NCBI RefSeq assembly: GCF_001295795.1
Contig: NZ_LJHY01000022.1
Location: forward strand, 390,326 to 454,325
Length of the DNA: 64,000 nt
Direction: 5' to 3'
Source of the DNA: Novosphingobium sp. AAP83
Lineage (GTDB): Bacteria > Pseudomonadota > Alphaproteobacteria > Sphingomonadales > Sphingomonadaceae
Shown here: positions 1 to 8,648 of the stretch, in pieces
Layout of the letters: the number at the start of each line of letters is the position of its first letter
How positions within the stretch are numbered: the stretch's first letter is position 1
The notes under the pieces: generated by a model
Databases searched by the model: none
What the model was told of the DNA's origin: nothing
The model's input: the letters and a program-made list of their open reading frames with translations, nothing else
Translations under genes and position numbers: made by a program

Positions 1-1054
1 TCTCAGGCGTATTGGCATAGAGCTGCTCTGGCAGGGTGTTTAGCGCGGCGAGGCGTTCACCCACCGTGCCCTTGGTATATCCTGCCGCCTTGAGCACAAC
101 ATCAAGCTGCGCGGTCAATTCGGCCACCTGTTCCAACCCGATCTGGTGAACTTCTTCAGGCGTAAAATTCGTCGTCGTCGCTTGGGCCAGCGCGGCAGCA
201 TAGATTTCGTCGCCACGCGGAATGCGCCAAGCGCCATCGCCTGCTACGGTCGTCGGCTTAAGCTGTTCAAGCAAGGCAATCTGACGGTCAATCGCGGGGT
301 AAATTGCGTCGCGCACGATGGTTTCTGCACGCTGCTGCCACTGACCGGAAATCCCCTTTGTCGCGGTGCGGCGGACAATCGACTTCACCATCGAGGATTC
401 GCCCGGCGCAGGTTCGCGCAGCTTGGCCAACTGGCCCAGCGCAAGATCAAGCGTCCATGCCGGGGCAAGAATCCCGCGTCCAGCCTGTTCACGCTGTTCT
501 GCAATGTCGTCGTCAATCGCTGTGGCAAGCTGCGCAAGACGGGCAAGATAGGCCTCTGCATCCTCGACCGAATTCATCGGATGGGTTGAATCGAGGAAAT
601 CCGGCACGTTGAACGCCGAACAAAACCGCTGGGTAATGCGATAGGGCGATTGCGGATTGTCGATGCCGAAACGCGGGCCATCAAGGCGGCGCTCAAGCTG
701 GTAGCGCACCACATCAAGGTTGACCTTCATCGCATCCGACAGCGCCTTGTCATTGATCTTTGCCAGATCGGCCAGCGATGCACGGGTTTGCGCAACCGAG
801 GCCGCGCGCCCTGCGGCGCTATCATCGCCCAGCTTTGAGCGCAGACCGGCCATTACGCCCTTATCAAGCCCAAGCGAGGTGGCCTGCTCGGGCGCAAGCA
901 GAAGCTGGTCATTGAAAATGCGGGTAAACAAGGCATCAAGCTTTGCATCCTCACCGCCAAGCGCAGCCGCGAATGACAAACCGGGGCGGAAGGCAAGCAC
1001 CGTCGCAGCACTGGCGGATGCTACGAAAGAACGGCGGCTGAAACGAAAGGTCAT
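1..1054 (-). CDS. DUF885 family protein, Tat-exported, 3' end outside window
   Basis: The minus strand is open from the window edge to an ATG at 1054. The product begins MTFRFSRRSFVASASAA, a twin-arginine-type signal (RRSF) followed by an alanine-rich hydrophobic stretch, so it is probably exported folded through Tat. The next part (FNDQLLLAPEQATSLGLDKG) resembles the N-terminal part of DUF885 proteins, large periplasmic proteins with a zinc-peptidase-like fold and mostly unknown substrates. The catalytic HExxH region would lie further on and is not in the window. ATGs also occur at 1063 and 1060. I chose 1054 because GGAG then lies about 9 nt upstream, whereas it abuts the first ATG. The family call is from resemblance only. 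Confidence 0.75.
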   Translation of the reverse strand, partial: MTFRFSRRSFVASASAATVLAFRPGLSFAAALGGEDAKLDALFTRIFNDQLLLAPEQATSLGLDKGVMAGLRSKLGDDSAAGRAASVAQTRASLADLAKINDKALSDAMKVNLDVVRYQLERRLDGPRFGIDNPQSPYRITQRFCSAFNVPDFLDSTHPMNSVEDAEAYLARLAQLATAIDDDIAEQREQAGRGILAPAWTLDLALGQLAKLREPAPGESSMVKSIVRRTATKGISGQWQQRAETIVRDAIYPAIDRQIALLEQLKPTTVAGDGAWRIPRGDEIYAAALAQATTTNFTPEEVHQIGLEQVAELTAQLDVVLKAAGYTKGTVGERLAALNTLPEQLYANTPE

Positions 1055-1282
1055 CGGCATCATCTCCGGTTATCAATATCTTACAGGCCGGTGCCACAGC
1101 CGGAGTGCGGTTTAAAGGTATTTTTGTTACAGAAGATACTTTCCGCTGCTGCCGATGCGGCAAATCCGCAACGCAGCAAACCTTGCAGGCAAATCCCAAA
1201 CCTCTTCGAACATTCCCCGAACACGCAAAACTCTTGCCTCTCTGTGCGGTTTATAGGAGAACAAAAAACACCGTTCCGGTTA

Positions 1283-1867
1283 ATGGGCCGCACCATGATC
1301 AATCGAATTCGCGACATTCGCCGCCAAAAGGGCCTCACATTGGCAGATGTCGCCGCGCGCTGCGACCCGCCAACAACAGCGCAAACCATCGGCCGGCTTG
1401 AAACCGGCATGCGCAGTTTGTCGCTCGTATGGATGAACCGGATCGGTGCCGCGCTCGGCGTCGAACCGCAATTGCTGCTCAAACCGGATGAGGAATCCCC
1501 GGCCCGGTTTGTCGCACGCCTTACTGTCCACGGTGCCGAAGCGCTGGCCAAACCGATGGATGCCATCCTCCCTGTGGCGCTCGATGGCTCGGCTCGCCTG
1601 ATGGCTATGGCGGTCGATGCAAGCGCGGGAGAGTACCGCGCAGGCGATCAGGTGTGGATCCGCCAGATTGAGCCTGACGACTTTGCACGCGCTTTCAACC
1701 GCGATGTCCTCGCGCCTCGCCCCGGTGGCCGCTTTACCTTTGGTCGCTTGATCGATCATCGCGATGGCCGCATCGCCCTGCTGCCTCCCGGCGCAGGCCA
1801 GCGTCAGGTCATCATAGACCGGCCATTCTGGCTGGGCCTTGCCGAAATGCTGGTGCGGAAACTCTGA
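1283..1867 (+). CDS. XRE-family transcriptional regulator
   Basis: This 194-residue protein has an N-terminal helix-turn-helix of the Cro/CI type (about residues 5-60: LTLADVAARCDPPTTAQTIGRLETG). The longer C-terminal part has no recognised motif but looks like a small beta-rich sensor domain. ATG codons at 1283 and 1295 are both possible and neither has a strong ribosome site. The stop is at 1867, and the downstream glycosyltransferase starts at a GTG one base later, so the two are probably co-translated. The regulator may control that gene or itself. The ligand and target are unknown. Confidence 0.8.
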   Translation: MGRTMINRIRDIRRQKGLTLADVAARCDPPTTAQTIGRLETGMRSLSLVWMNRIGAALGVEPQLLLKPDEESPARFVARLTVHGAEALAKPMDAILPVALDGSARLMAMAVDASAGEYRAGDQVWIRQIEPDDFARAFNRDVLAPRPGGRFTFGRLIDHRDGRIALLPPGAGQRQVIIDRPFWLGLAEMLVRKL

Positions 1868-1868
1868 C

Positions 1869-3056
1869 GTGTTGCGCCTGCTTTCCATTTCAACACTCTA
1901 TCCCGCACCCGGACGCACCGGCTTTGGCCGCTTTGTCGCCCGGCAGATGGAGGCGCTCGCCGCGCGGGGGGATTGGCAGGTCACCGTGATCAACCCTATC
2001 GGTCTGCCGCCCCTCCCCTTGAAGCGTTACGCCCCCTTGCGCGCGATCCCGCCGGTGGAAAACCAAGGTGCCGTGACGGTCCACCACCCCCGTTTCACAC
2101 TGATCCCCGCCATCTCGGGTCCGTTCAATCCCGCCCTCATCGCCAACGCCGTCCTGCCTATGGCCCAGCGCCTGCATAAGCAAACACCGTTCGATATGGT
2201 CGATGCCCAGTTCTTTTATCCGGATGGCCCAGCTGCCGCCAGAATTGCCCGCGCGCTCGGCTTGCCGCTGGCCATCAAAGCACGCGGATCAGACATTCAT
2301 TTGTGGGGCAAAAGCGCCCTCGCCCGCTGTCAGATGCTCACCGCCGCGCATCAGGCCAAAGCCCTCTTGTCCGTATCACAGGGTCTGGCCCAAGACATGG
2401 CGGCCCTGGGTATGCCCGAAGACAACACCCATGTTCATTACACCGGACTTGACCGTGACCGCTTCCAACCACTTGACCGTAAAGCCTCGCGGCAAAGGAT
2501 TTCGGGCATCCCGGGCCTTGACGTCCCGCCCGACGGCCCGCTTCTGCTGAGTGTCGGCGCGCTCGTCCCCATCAAGGGCCAAGCCATCGCAATCCGTGCG
2601 CTTTCGCATTTGCCCGATGATGTGCAGTTGGTCATCGCAGGCACCGGACCCGAGGACGCCGCGCTCAAAGCCCTTGCCAGCGAATTGGGCTTTGCAGCGC
2701 GCGTACACTTTCCCGGCGCGGTTGAGCATGACGTGCTCCCGCACTTGCTATGCGCCGCCGATGCCATGGTGCTACCCTCTGAACGCGAAGGCCTCGCCAA
2801 TGCGTGGATCGAAGCCATTGCTTGCGGCACCCCCGTCATCATCCCCGACATAGGCGGCGCACGCGAAGTCGTGCTGGACGATAGCGCAGGCCGCATCGTT
2901 GAACGCACGCCTGAAGCCATCGCCCAAGCCGTAATCGAAGTGCTCGCCAACCCGCCCGGTCAGAATTCCGTCGCCGCCAATGCCGAACGCTTCAGTTGGT
3001 CCGCCAACGCAGCAGCGCTTTCCGAAATCTACGAAAAAGCGGCGGCAAAGCCCTGA
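1869..3056 (+). CDS. Glycosyltransferase family 4 (GT-B fold)
   Basis: This 395-residue protein looks like a retaining GT4 enzyme, which transfers a sugar from a nucleotide donor, usually for exopolysaccharide, lipopolysaccharide or glycolipid synthesis. The N-terminal acceptor-side domain contains the family loop GRTGFGRFVARQ near residue 15. The C-terminal donor-binding domain has LLSVGALVPIKGQ, and the EX7E-type motif EREGLANAWIEA sits near residue 310. I take the GTG at 1869 as start because translation then begins VLRLLSISTLYPAPG, the usual first beta strand. An upstream ATG at 1839 would add ten residues that overlap the regulator gene. Sugar and acceptor cannot be read from the sequence. 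Confidence 0.88.
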   Translation: MLRLLSISTLYPAPGRTGFGRFVARQMEALAARGDWQVTVINPIGLPPLPLKRYAPLRAIPPVENQGAVTVHHPRFTLIPAISGPFNPALIANAVLPMAQRLHKQTPFDMVDAQFFYPDGPAAARIARALGLPLAIKARGSDIHLWGKSALARCQMLTAAHQAKALLSVSQGLAQDMAALGMPEDNTHVHYTGLDRDRFQPLDRKASRQRISGIPGLDVPPDGPLLLSVGALVPIKGQAIAIRALSHLPDDVQLVIAGTGPEDAALKALASELGFAARVHFPGAVEHDVLPHLLCAADAMVLPSEREGLANAWIEAIACGTPVIIPDIGGAREVVLDDSAGRIVERTPEAIAQAVIEVLANPPGQNSVAANAERFSWSANAAALSEIYEKAAAKP

Positions 3057-3095
3057 AGCCCACCGCCGCAAATTTTAAATAGTCTGGCTTGGGAG

Positions 3096-4073
3096 TTACA
3101 CGCCTTCGCGCGCCAGCCGCTCTTGCTTGTCCAGCGCGGTTTCGGTCGGCACAAAGCTGTTCGGATTGACTTTCAGCCAGATCAGAATCGGCGCGGCCAT
3201 ATAGATCGAGCTATATGTACCCACGAAAATCCCCAGCGTGATCGCAGCGGTAAATCCGAAGATCACATCAGGCCCCAGCAAAAGCAGCGCCGCCAGCGTG
3301 ATCAGGATCGAGAGCGACGTCACAATCGTGCGCGCCAGTGTTTCGTTCACCGAAAGGTCAAGCAATTCGGGCATCGGCATCTTGCGGAACTTCTTCATGT
3401 TCTCGCGGATGCGGTCGTAAACCACGATCGTATCGTTCAGCGAATAACCGATCAGCGTCAGCAATGCCGCCACGATATTCAGATCGAACTCCATGCCGGT
3501 AATCGCAAACAGCCCCAGCGTCAGCGAAACGTCATGGAACAGCGCAAACAGCGCGCCAACGCCGAACTGCCACTCGAACCGGATCCAGATATAGGCTGCC
3601 ACGGCCAGCGCCGCAAAGCCGAGTGCCTTGAACGCATCCCAGCCCAGCTCCTTGGAAACCTTGCCCGATACGGAATCGACCCCGTCAATCCGCGCATCGG
3701 CGTGGTTCTTTTTGATGTCTGCGGTGATCGTGCGCGCCATCTTGTCAGACAGTGCTGCATCGCTGTCCGCGCCTTCGGGCAGCTTCATCCGGATCGAAAT
3801 CTCGTTGGGCTTACCGTAACGCTGGATGATCGGCTCGCCATAGCCAAGCTTGTCCACCTGGCTGCGCAGTTCCACCACCGGCGCTTCCGGGCTGCGCTCG
3901 AACGTCACGCGGATCATCTGCCCGCCAACGAAATCCACGCCGAAGTTGAGGCCCTTGGTCAGGACCAGTCCCCACGAAGCCGCGATCAGGATCATGCTGA
4001 CGATGTAAAACGGCAGACGCCACTTGAGGAAGTGGATGTTGGTATCGTCAGGAACGAGTTTGAGGAGTTTCAT
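3096..4073 (-). CDS. secF: Protein translocase subunit SecF
   Basis: SecF works with SecD as an inner-membrane RND-type accessory of SecYEG, using the proton gradient to pull exported proteins across. The 325-residue product has a first membrane segment near residue 20-40, the hallmark NFGVDFVGGQMIRV near residue 44, a periplasmic loop, and a C-terminal bundle of five membrane helices. Those helices include NDTIVVYDRIRENMKK, which carries the conserved aspartate. Length and motifs are normal. It lies 15 bp downstream of secD in the same direction, in the standard yajC-secD-secF order. Confidence 0.97.
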   Translation of the reverse strand: MKLLKLVPDDTNIHFLKWRLPFYIVSMILIAASWGLVLTKGLNFGVDFVGGQMIRVTFERSPEAPVVELRSQVDKLGYGEPIIQRYGKPNEISIRMKLPEGADSDAALSDKMARTITADIKKNHADARIDGVDSVSGKVSKELGWDAFKALGFAALAVAAYIWIRFEWQFGVGALFALFHDVSLTLGLFAITGMEFDLNIVAALLTLIGYSLNDTIVVYDRIRENMKKFRKMPMPELLDLSVNETLARTIVTSLSILITLAALLLLGPDVIFGFTAAITLGIFVGTYSSIYMAAPILIWLKVNPNSFVPTETALDKQERLAREGV

Positions 4074-4088
4074 GGTTCCGGTCTCCCC

Positions 4089-5696
4089 TTACAAATTCAG
4101 GTCGGCAGGGCGCGCGCGGCGCAGCCACTGCATAACCCAAAGCCGCGTTAGCGTCACCGCCGTGAACACCGATGTGACGATGCCGATCATTAGAACGATG
4201 GCAAAGCCCTTCACCGGCCCCGATCCGAAGGCGAACATCAGCACCGCTGCAATAACGTTGGTGATATTGGCATCGAAGATCGCACGACTGGCTTCCTTGT
4301 AGCCCATCTCGACCGCCGCGACGACCTTGCGCCCGCGATGCCGCTCTTCGCGTATACGCTCGTTGATCAGCACGTTGGCATCAACCGCCGCACCAATCGT
4401 CAAAACAAAGCCCGCGATGCCCGGCAGCGTTAGCGTGGTGTTGATCACCGCCATGATCCCGAGGATCATCACCACGTTGATAATCAGTGCCACGTTGGCA
4501 TAAACGCCAAACCGGCCATAGGTCACGAAGATGAACACCATCAACGCCAGCGTGCCAACGCCCATCGCAATCATTCCGCGACGGATCGAGTCAGCCCCTA
4601 GATCAGGCCCGACGGTGCGCTCTTCCACCACCTTGAGATCCACCGGCAGCGCGCCAGACCGCAGCGAAATCGCCAGCGAGTTTGCGCTTTCCGCCGTGAA
4701 CCGGCCCGAGATAATCGCGCTGCCGCCAAGAATCGGCTCGTTGATGGTCGGAGCCGACAGCACTTTGCCATCAAGGATGATGGCAAACTGCTTGCCGGTA
4801 TTCTGCGTGGTCAACTTGGCAAACTTGGCCCCACCTTCGGTATTGAAGGTAATGTTGACGACGGGCTCGTTGGTTTGCTGGTTGTTGGTCTGTTGCGCAT
4901 TGGTCAATTGATCGCCGCGAATACCGCCCAGCCGCTTCACTGCGATGGCAGGCATTCCGCCACCCTCGGCAGGACTGATGAACGGCACAATTTCGCTGCC
5001 CGCAGGCGCAATCCCTTGCGCCACATCCGAAGGTAGCGCAGCCGTATCGACTAGCTTGAACTCCAGCTTGGCTGTCTGCCCCAACAGGTTCTTCAAGGCC
5101 TGCGGGTCTTGCAAGCCCGGAACCTGAACCACGATGCGTGTGGGGCCGGAACGGATGATCGTCGGCTCTTTGGTGCCCAGCGCGTCAATGCGTTTGCGCA
5201 CCACCTCCACCGCTGTGTCCATCGCTTGGCTCACCGCCTGATCGACACCTGCATTGGTGGGCTTCAGGATAAAGCGGTTGCCATCGCTGACATTGATATC
5301 CCAATCGCGCTGGCCGGTCAGGCCCGCACCATTGGTCAGCGGCAAGATAGCCTCGCGCACGGCATCGACTTGCGCTGGGTTGGCCACCACAAACGTAAGC
5401 GCGCCATCGCGATTGGAAATGTCGCTGATGCGGATGTTCTTGCCATCCTGCCGCAGCTTGGTGCGCACAGACTCTTCCATGCCCTCGATGCGCTGCTGGC
5501 GCACCTGGGTCGGATCGGCTTCCAGCAGGATGTGGCTACCACCTGCCAGATCGAGCCCGAGGTTGACCTTGGGTTCGGGCAGTGTGGATGGCCACGAAAG
5601 GCCCATGGTGGAAGTGAGCGAGGGGATCGCGGCAATCACGCAAGCCAGCGTGATGAACCAGAGCCAGATCACCTTCCAGCGCGGAAATTCGAGCAT
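4089..5696 (-). CDS. secD: Protein translocase subunit SecD
   Basis: SecD is the larger partner of SecF in the SecDF complex, which assists late steps of protein export. The 535-residue product has one N-terminal membrane helix, then the conserved LGLDLAGGSHILLE motif near residue 45. A large periplasmic P1 region follows, and a C-terminal RND membrane bundle carries GAAVDANVLINERIREE with the conserved Asp-x-Asn. This is shorter than E. coli SecD (about 615) but normal for alphaproteobacteria. It lies between yajC (25 bp upstream) and secF (15 bp downstream). Confidence 0.97.
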   Translation of the reverse strand: MLEFPRWKVIWLWFITLACVIAAIPSLTSTMGLSWPSTLPEPKVNLGLDLAGGSHILLEADPTQVRQQRIEGMEESVRTKLRQDGKNIRISDISNRDGALTFVVANPAQVDAVREAILPLTNGAGLTGQRDWDINVSDGNRFILKPTNAGVDQAVSQAMDTAVEVVRKRIDALGTKEPTIIRSGPTRIVVQVPGLQDPQALKNLLGQTAKLEFKLVDTAALPSDVAQGIAPAGSEIVPFISPAEGGGMPAIAVKRLGGIRGDQLTNAQQTNNQQTNEPVVNITFNTEGGAKFAKLTTQNTGKQFAIILDGKVLSAPTINEPILGGSAIISGRFTAESANSLAISLRSGALPVDLKVVEERTVGPDLGADSIRRGMIAMGVGTLALMVFIFVTYGRFGVYANVALIINVVMILGIMAVINTTLTLPGIAGFVLTIGAAVDANVLINERIREERHRGRKVVAAVEMGYKEASRAIFDANITNVIAAVLMFAFGSGPVKGFAIVLMIGIVTSVFTAVTLTRLWVMQWLRRARPADLNL

Positions 5697-5721
5697 GGGC
5701 GGTCAGCTTTCGAAAACAGGA

Positions 5722-6051
5722 TCAGTCGTTTGCAGGGGTCGCGCCGGCAGGTGGGATAATGTCACCCAGCGTTGAACGCACGGCCTTCACCTTCACATTA
5801 GGGCCAAGCTCCAGCTCGACGTAATGATCATCAAGCTTGATAACTTTGCCGATCAATCCGCCAGCCGTCACGACCATGTCATTCTTTTTGAGCGCGGCAA
5901 TCTTGGCCTTATGCTCTTTCTGCTGGCGCATTTGCGGGCGCAAGATCAGGAACCAGAAGATAAAGCCCATCGCCACAAGTGGCAAAAAGCTCATCCAAGC
6001 AGGCGGTTCACCAGTGGAAGAGGCGGCAGCGGCAAGGATCGTCAACATCAT
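5722..6051 (-). CDS. yajC: Preprotein translocase subunit YajC
   Basis: YajC is a small single-span membrane protein that copurifies with SecDF. The product is about 109 residues, with a hydrophobic segment (SFLPLVAMGFIFWFLILRPQ) followed by the family signature RPQMRQQKEHKAKIAALKKND and VVTAGGLIGKV. I chose the ATG at 6051, directly followed by another at 6048, because GGA lies a few bases upstream. The ATG further up at 6087 would add a charged leader that the family lacks. It is the first gene of the secDF operon. Confidence 0.94.
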   Translation of the reverse strand: MMLTILAAAASSTGEPPAWMSFLPLVAMGFIFWFLILRPQMRQQKEHKAKIAALKKNDMVVTAGGLIGKVIKLDDHYVELELGPNVKVKAVRSTLGDIIPPAGATPAND

Positions 6052-6240
6052 AAGTCCATTTCTGGGATCGCGTGTCCGGTATTGCAACAGCGCACGACTT
6101 GCAATTTAATTGCAAGCTGCGCCGAACAAGGCTTGGCGGCGCGGTTAGCAGCTTGGAAACGGCAAAGCAATCGAACGCCCTTGCACCTTCAAAACGTAAA
6201 GCTTCATCATGCCAAACACACCATTTCGCCAAACCGGCGC

Positions 6241-6269
6241 TTGCCAAGGCGCAAGGCGCCGCTTATAGG
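6241..6269 (+). promoter_or_regulatory. Sigma-70 type promoter of the tRNA-Pro gene
   Basis: TTGCCA at 6241-6246 and TATAGG at 6264-6269 are separated by 17 bp, the ideal spacing. The predicted start near 6276 lies a few bases before the mature tRNA 5' end at 6283. Position and match support a real promoter, but this is by eye only. Confidence 0.6.
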
Positions 6270-6282
6270 CCCGCTCCAAGGT

Positions 6283-6359
6283 CGGGACGTAGCGCAGCCT
6301 GGTAGCGCATCACACTGGGGGTGTGGGGGTCGGAGGTTCGAATCCTCTCGTCCCGACCA
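6283..6359 (+). tRNA. tRNA-Pro (anticodon GGG)
   Basis: The 77-nt sequence folds as a complete tRNA. The acceptor stem CGGGACG (6283-6289) pairs with CGTCCCG (6349-6355), followed by A and an encoded CCA at 6357-6359. The D arm is GCGCAGCCTGGTAGCGC and the T arm carries GGTTCGAATCC. The anticodon stem TCACA/TGTGG encloses the loop CTGGGGG, giving anticodon GGG. The layout closely resembles the E. coli GGG proline tRNA. Its 3' 45 bases are part of the 46-bp repeat used by the integrated element, whose insertion restored an intact 3' end here. Confidence 0.97.
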
Positions 6360-6360
6360 A
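6315..6360 (+). repeat. attL, left copy of the 46-bp att core
   Basis: This is identical over 46 bases to 24042-24087, running from the anticodon loop of tRNA-Pro through the CCA end and one more A. The flanking bases differ (A6314/G24041 and T6361/G24088), so the identity stops exactly there. It is the attachment site at the tRNA end of the element. Confidence 0.93.
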
Positions 6361-6413
6361 TATTTCAAGTACTTAGCGGCATTTTCTCGAAAGCGTACTA
6401 ACCCCATTTTGCT

Positions 6414-6434
6414 CTGGTGGTGCGCTGGTGGTGC
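6414..6434 (+). promoter_or_regulatory. Candidate integrase arm-type sites, left end
   Basis: Two tandem copies of CTGGTGGTGC (6414-6423 and 6425-6434) with an 11-bp period lie 54 bp inside attL. The same TGGTGGTGC motif is found near attR in an inverted repeat (23892-23963). Matching short repeats just inside both ends of a tyrosine-integrase element are typical of integrase arm sites. The function is inferred. Confidence 0.5.
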
Positions 6435-6548
6435 AGATAATGCTTGAATGTTCTCATCGCGACGCATCCCAACGCATCGAATGTGAACATTTTCGTCCGC
6501 GTTTACGAATTGAACGCGACCCCGATTCCCTGTATTTTTCGAACACGG

Positions 6549-7454
6549 ATGCAAGAGCAGTTGCCTCTTCGCCCCGCCGAGTTCGTCAAAATGCGGGACG
6601 GCTTCATTGCGTTTCTCAAGCAACCTGCTGGGACACCCTTCGAGCTCATCATCCCGCAGACAGTTCTCGATGTGATGGCATCGGCAGCCCGTCGCGGACG
6701 GGCGCGGCAGCGTGCTCTGGACGCCTTGCGCGTTGTTTCTTTGCTAACGGCCATGGTGGGCGCTGTGCTTGCCGTATTCATGCACCCCGGCATCATCGGC
6801 ACTGGAATTCTTCTGGCCGGTGGAGGGGCATTCATCTGGGCGCATAACAGGAGCAAGGTCCGCCGCGAGCCTGAAAACGACGAACTCGTGACTGAACCAA
6901 ACAGTGCCTTGGAACGCAATCTCAGAGCGCTCGACGACCTGAAGCATCTCATCGCGAGCGGTGACGTGATTTGCGAAGAGCGGTTGCCGGACGGAACGCT
7001 TAAGCCGTTGTCGCCAAGGGCGCGGGCCGCTTTCCTCGCGGACCACGGGTCACTCCTTGTCGTCAGCCGCGATCAATCTCTGTGGCAATGCATTCCGCAC
7101 CGGCCAATTCCCATGAGCGCTTTATGGATCAGGCTCGGCGGACGCGTTGCGCCAGCCTTTTTCACGTCGCGCACGTTGCTTGACGAGAAGGATGACAAAC
7201 TGTTCGACAAGCGCGTCGCATGGCTGCTGTCTCAGGCCGATAAGGCTGGCGTGAAAGCGAAGTCATTTCGTGAAGCGATGCAGATCGTCATCGCCCTCAA
7301 GCGCCCGGAATTCGAGAACATCACGTTCGAGGAGAAGAAGGAAAGGCTACGCGCCGAGGGGTTGGCCGATAGCCGCATGGAAAAGATCAACGCTGGTATA
7401 TACCCGCCGTTCAACAATTTTCTGCGTACTTTGCCCATGCATGAATTACCGTGA
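6549..7454 (+). CDS. Hypothetical two-helix membrane protein at the left end of the element
   Basis: I do not recognise this protein. From the ATG at 6549 it is 301 residues. A hydrophobic hairpin ([39 protein letters not shown]) near residues 65-105 gives two membrane helices separated by a short loop. The long remainder is cytoplasmic-looking and charged, with [23 protein letters not shown] near the end. The frame stays open upstream to a TTG at 6444 and a GTG at 6483, so the start is uncertain, and no clear ribosome site marks any of them. It lies alone before alpA and may be element cargo. Confidence 0.5.
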   Translation: MQEQLPLRPAEFVKMRDGFIAFLKQPAGTPFELIIPQTVLDVMASAARRGRARQRALDALRVVSLLTAMVGAVLAVFMHPGIIGTGILLAGGGAFIWAHNRSKVRREPENDELVTEPNSALERNLRALDDLKHLIASGDVICEERLPDGTLKPLSPRARAAFLADHGSLLVVSRDQSLWQCIPHRPIPMSALWIRLGGRVAPAFFTSRTLLDEKDDKLFDKRVAWLLSQADKAGVKAKSFREAMQIVIALKRPEFENITFEEKKERLRAEGLADSRMEKINAGIYPPFNNFLRTLPMHELP

Positions 7455-7530
7455 ATGCGGAACTGAATTCACGCTGACGCCCCGTTTTGCCACGTCCTGC
7501 ACTCCACCTAACGGATGAAAGGACCACGCA

Positions 7531-7728
7531 ATGCCTCCGAACCGAGAACAGCTTCTCACTGTCACTGACGTGCTCAACGTGACGGGCTTCAAATCACGCA
7601 CGACACTGTATCGCCGTGCACGCAGCGGGGCATTTCCATGCCCTTGCCACATCGGCGCGGGCAAAATCCGGTGGCGTTCTGGCGACATCGAGGATTGGCT
7701 CAGCAGCCTGCAAACCCGTCGCTACTGA
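7531..7728 (+). CDS. AlpA-family helix-turn-helix regulator
   Basis: This 65-residue protein begins MPPNREQLLTVTDVLNVTGF, followed by KSRTTLYRRARSGAFPCP and KIRWRSGDIEDWLSS. That is the pattern of AlpA/MerR-like winged helix-turn-helix proteins. Members of this family regulate excision or integrase genes of prophages and genomic islands and can act as excision directionality factors. An AAAGGA ribosome site lies about 8 bases upstream. It heads the mobilisation gene cluster of the element, so control of excision or transfer is likely but inferred. Confidence 0.85.
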   Translation: MPPNREQLLTVTDVLNVTGFKSRTTLYRRARSGAFPCPCHIGAGKIRWRSGDIEDWLSSLQTRRY

Positions 7729-7831
7729 CCGTTGCAAGGCCCGCGCCACGTCCGAGCGAGATCGCTTGGCGCGGGATACTGCCTTCACCTCCACAGCCAA
7801 CCGCAATCGTGATTTCACGAAAGGATGCCCC

Positions 7832-8437
7832 ATGTCCATTTTCCGCAGCGCCATGGATCGGCTCGCCGATTTCATCTGGACTGGCCGCAAGGTCAATCTG
7901 CGCTTCACCGCCGAGTATCGCACAGCCTGTTTCACCGCGCCGCTCATCGCCAAGTTGCTGGCCGAGGATGCTGACGGCCATGCCTATCGCAGCGCCATAG
8001 TCCCTTGGCATCGAGCCGAGCGCCCACCGCTCGACATCTATCAAGGCCACACATCATTCTGCCGGATCGACGGCCCGCTTCAATGGGTCGGAAATAAGTC
8101 TTTCGCGTTGGGCGGGTTGATCCTGTCCCCCGGCGTTACCGCTCACCTCAATCCCTTCGAAGCAGACGAACTGCGCGACCATATGCAGCAGGCAATTGAA
8201 GCAGCCATCGTTGCGTGGGTCCGGGATCATGACCTTTACACCCGGCCACCCGTCCCGGTGAAGTTCGACCGTGCCAAGGCAGATCGCAAGGCCAAGACGA
8301 TGATTGCCACATGGGCTGCGAACGAAATGGCCAAAGAGGAGGCCAGTCCCAGCCCGGATAACGGGTATTACTGCTGCGCCGCCCCCATCGAGATTACCCC
8401 CAGCAACGCTTTCCAGAAAGGGCTGGACGATGGCTGA
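7832..8437 (+). CDS. Conserved-looking hypothetical protein of the mobilisation cluster
   Basis: I do not recognise this 201-residue protein. It starts MSIFRSAMDRLADFIW, with AAAGGA a few bases upstream of the ATG at 7832. The frame is open further upstream to 7616, but that would overlap alpA. It contains no signal peptide and no obvious enzyme motif. There are two cysteines in YYCCAAPIE near the C-terminus and several Trp/His residues in the central part. The following small gene starts inside its stop (ATG at 8430), so it is part of a tight operon leading into the coupling protein and relaxase. Confidence 0.65.
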   Translation: MSIFRSAMDRLADFIWTGRKVNLRFTAEYRTACFTAPLIAKLLAEDADGHAYRSAIVPWHRAERPPLDIYQGHTSFCRIDGPLQWVGNKSFALGGLILSPGVTAHLNPFEADELRDHMQQAIEAAIVAWVRDHDLYTRPPVPVKFDRAKADRKAKTMIATWAANEMAKEEASPSPDNGYYCCAAPIEITPSNAFQKGLDDG

Positions 8438-8648
8438 CCTTACAAGCCTGAAGGCAAGGTTGAGGGGCTGCGATGCTACGCATCGAGCCAGCAAATCAGA
8501 TACACACCGGACGCACGGGTGCATCCAGCCGTTCTGCGGGTTTGACGGGATGCTGATAGCATCCCGTGAAGCGCAAAGGTACGAGAACGGCACATTTCAG
8601 CCATTGCGCGCGATGGCGAATAGCATCTCGACGAGTGTTGGACGATGA
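8430..8648 (+). CDS. Small overlapping ORF, 72 residues, unknown
   Basis: The ATG at 8430 overlaps the stop of the preceding gene and is preceded by AAAGGG. Its TGA at 8646-8648 overlaps the ATG of the next gene at 8645 (ATGA). This double coupling is the main reason to call it a gene. The product begins MADLTSLKARLRGCDATHRA and has no recognised domain. The DNA also holds two hairpins, so the stretch may instead be a non-coding transfer origin that happens to stay open. Confidence 0.4.
   Translation: MADLTSLKARLRGCDATHRASKSDTHRTHGCIQPFCGFDGMLIASREAQRYENGTFQPLRAMANSISTSVGR
8471..8567. other. Candidate origin of transfer (two hairpins upstream of mobilisation genes)
   Basis: A perfect hairpin with 10-bp arms ACGGGATGCT and AGCATCCCGT around the loop GAT lies at 8545-8567. 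A smaller one (CGATGC, TAC, GCATCG) is at 8471-8485. MobF relaxases recognise an inverted repeat next to their nick site, usually just upstream of the relaxosome genes, which is where these are. I cannot identify a nick site, so this is a suggestion. Confidence 0.35.

Noticed and set aside
146..612. Plus-strand ORFs at the window start
   Set aside because: They are shadows of the DUF885 gene on the other strand.
4024..5775. Several plus-strand ORFs opposite secD and yajC
   Set aside because: They mirror well-conserved minus-strand genes and carry no recognisable domain.
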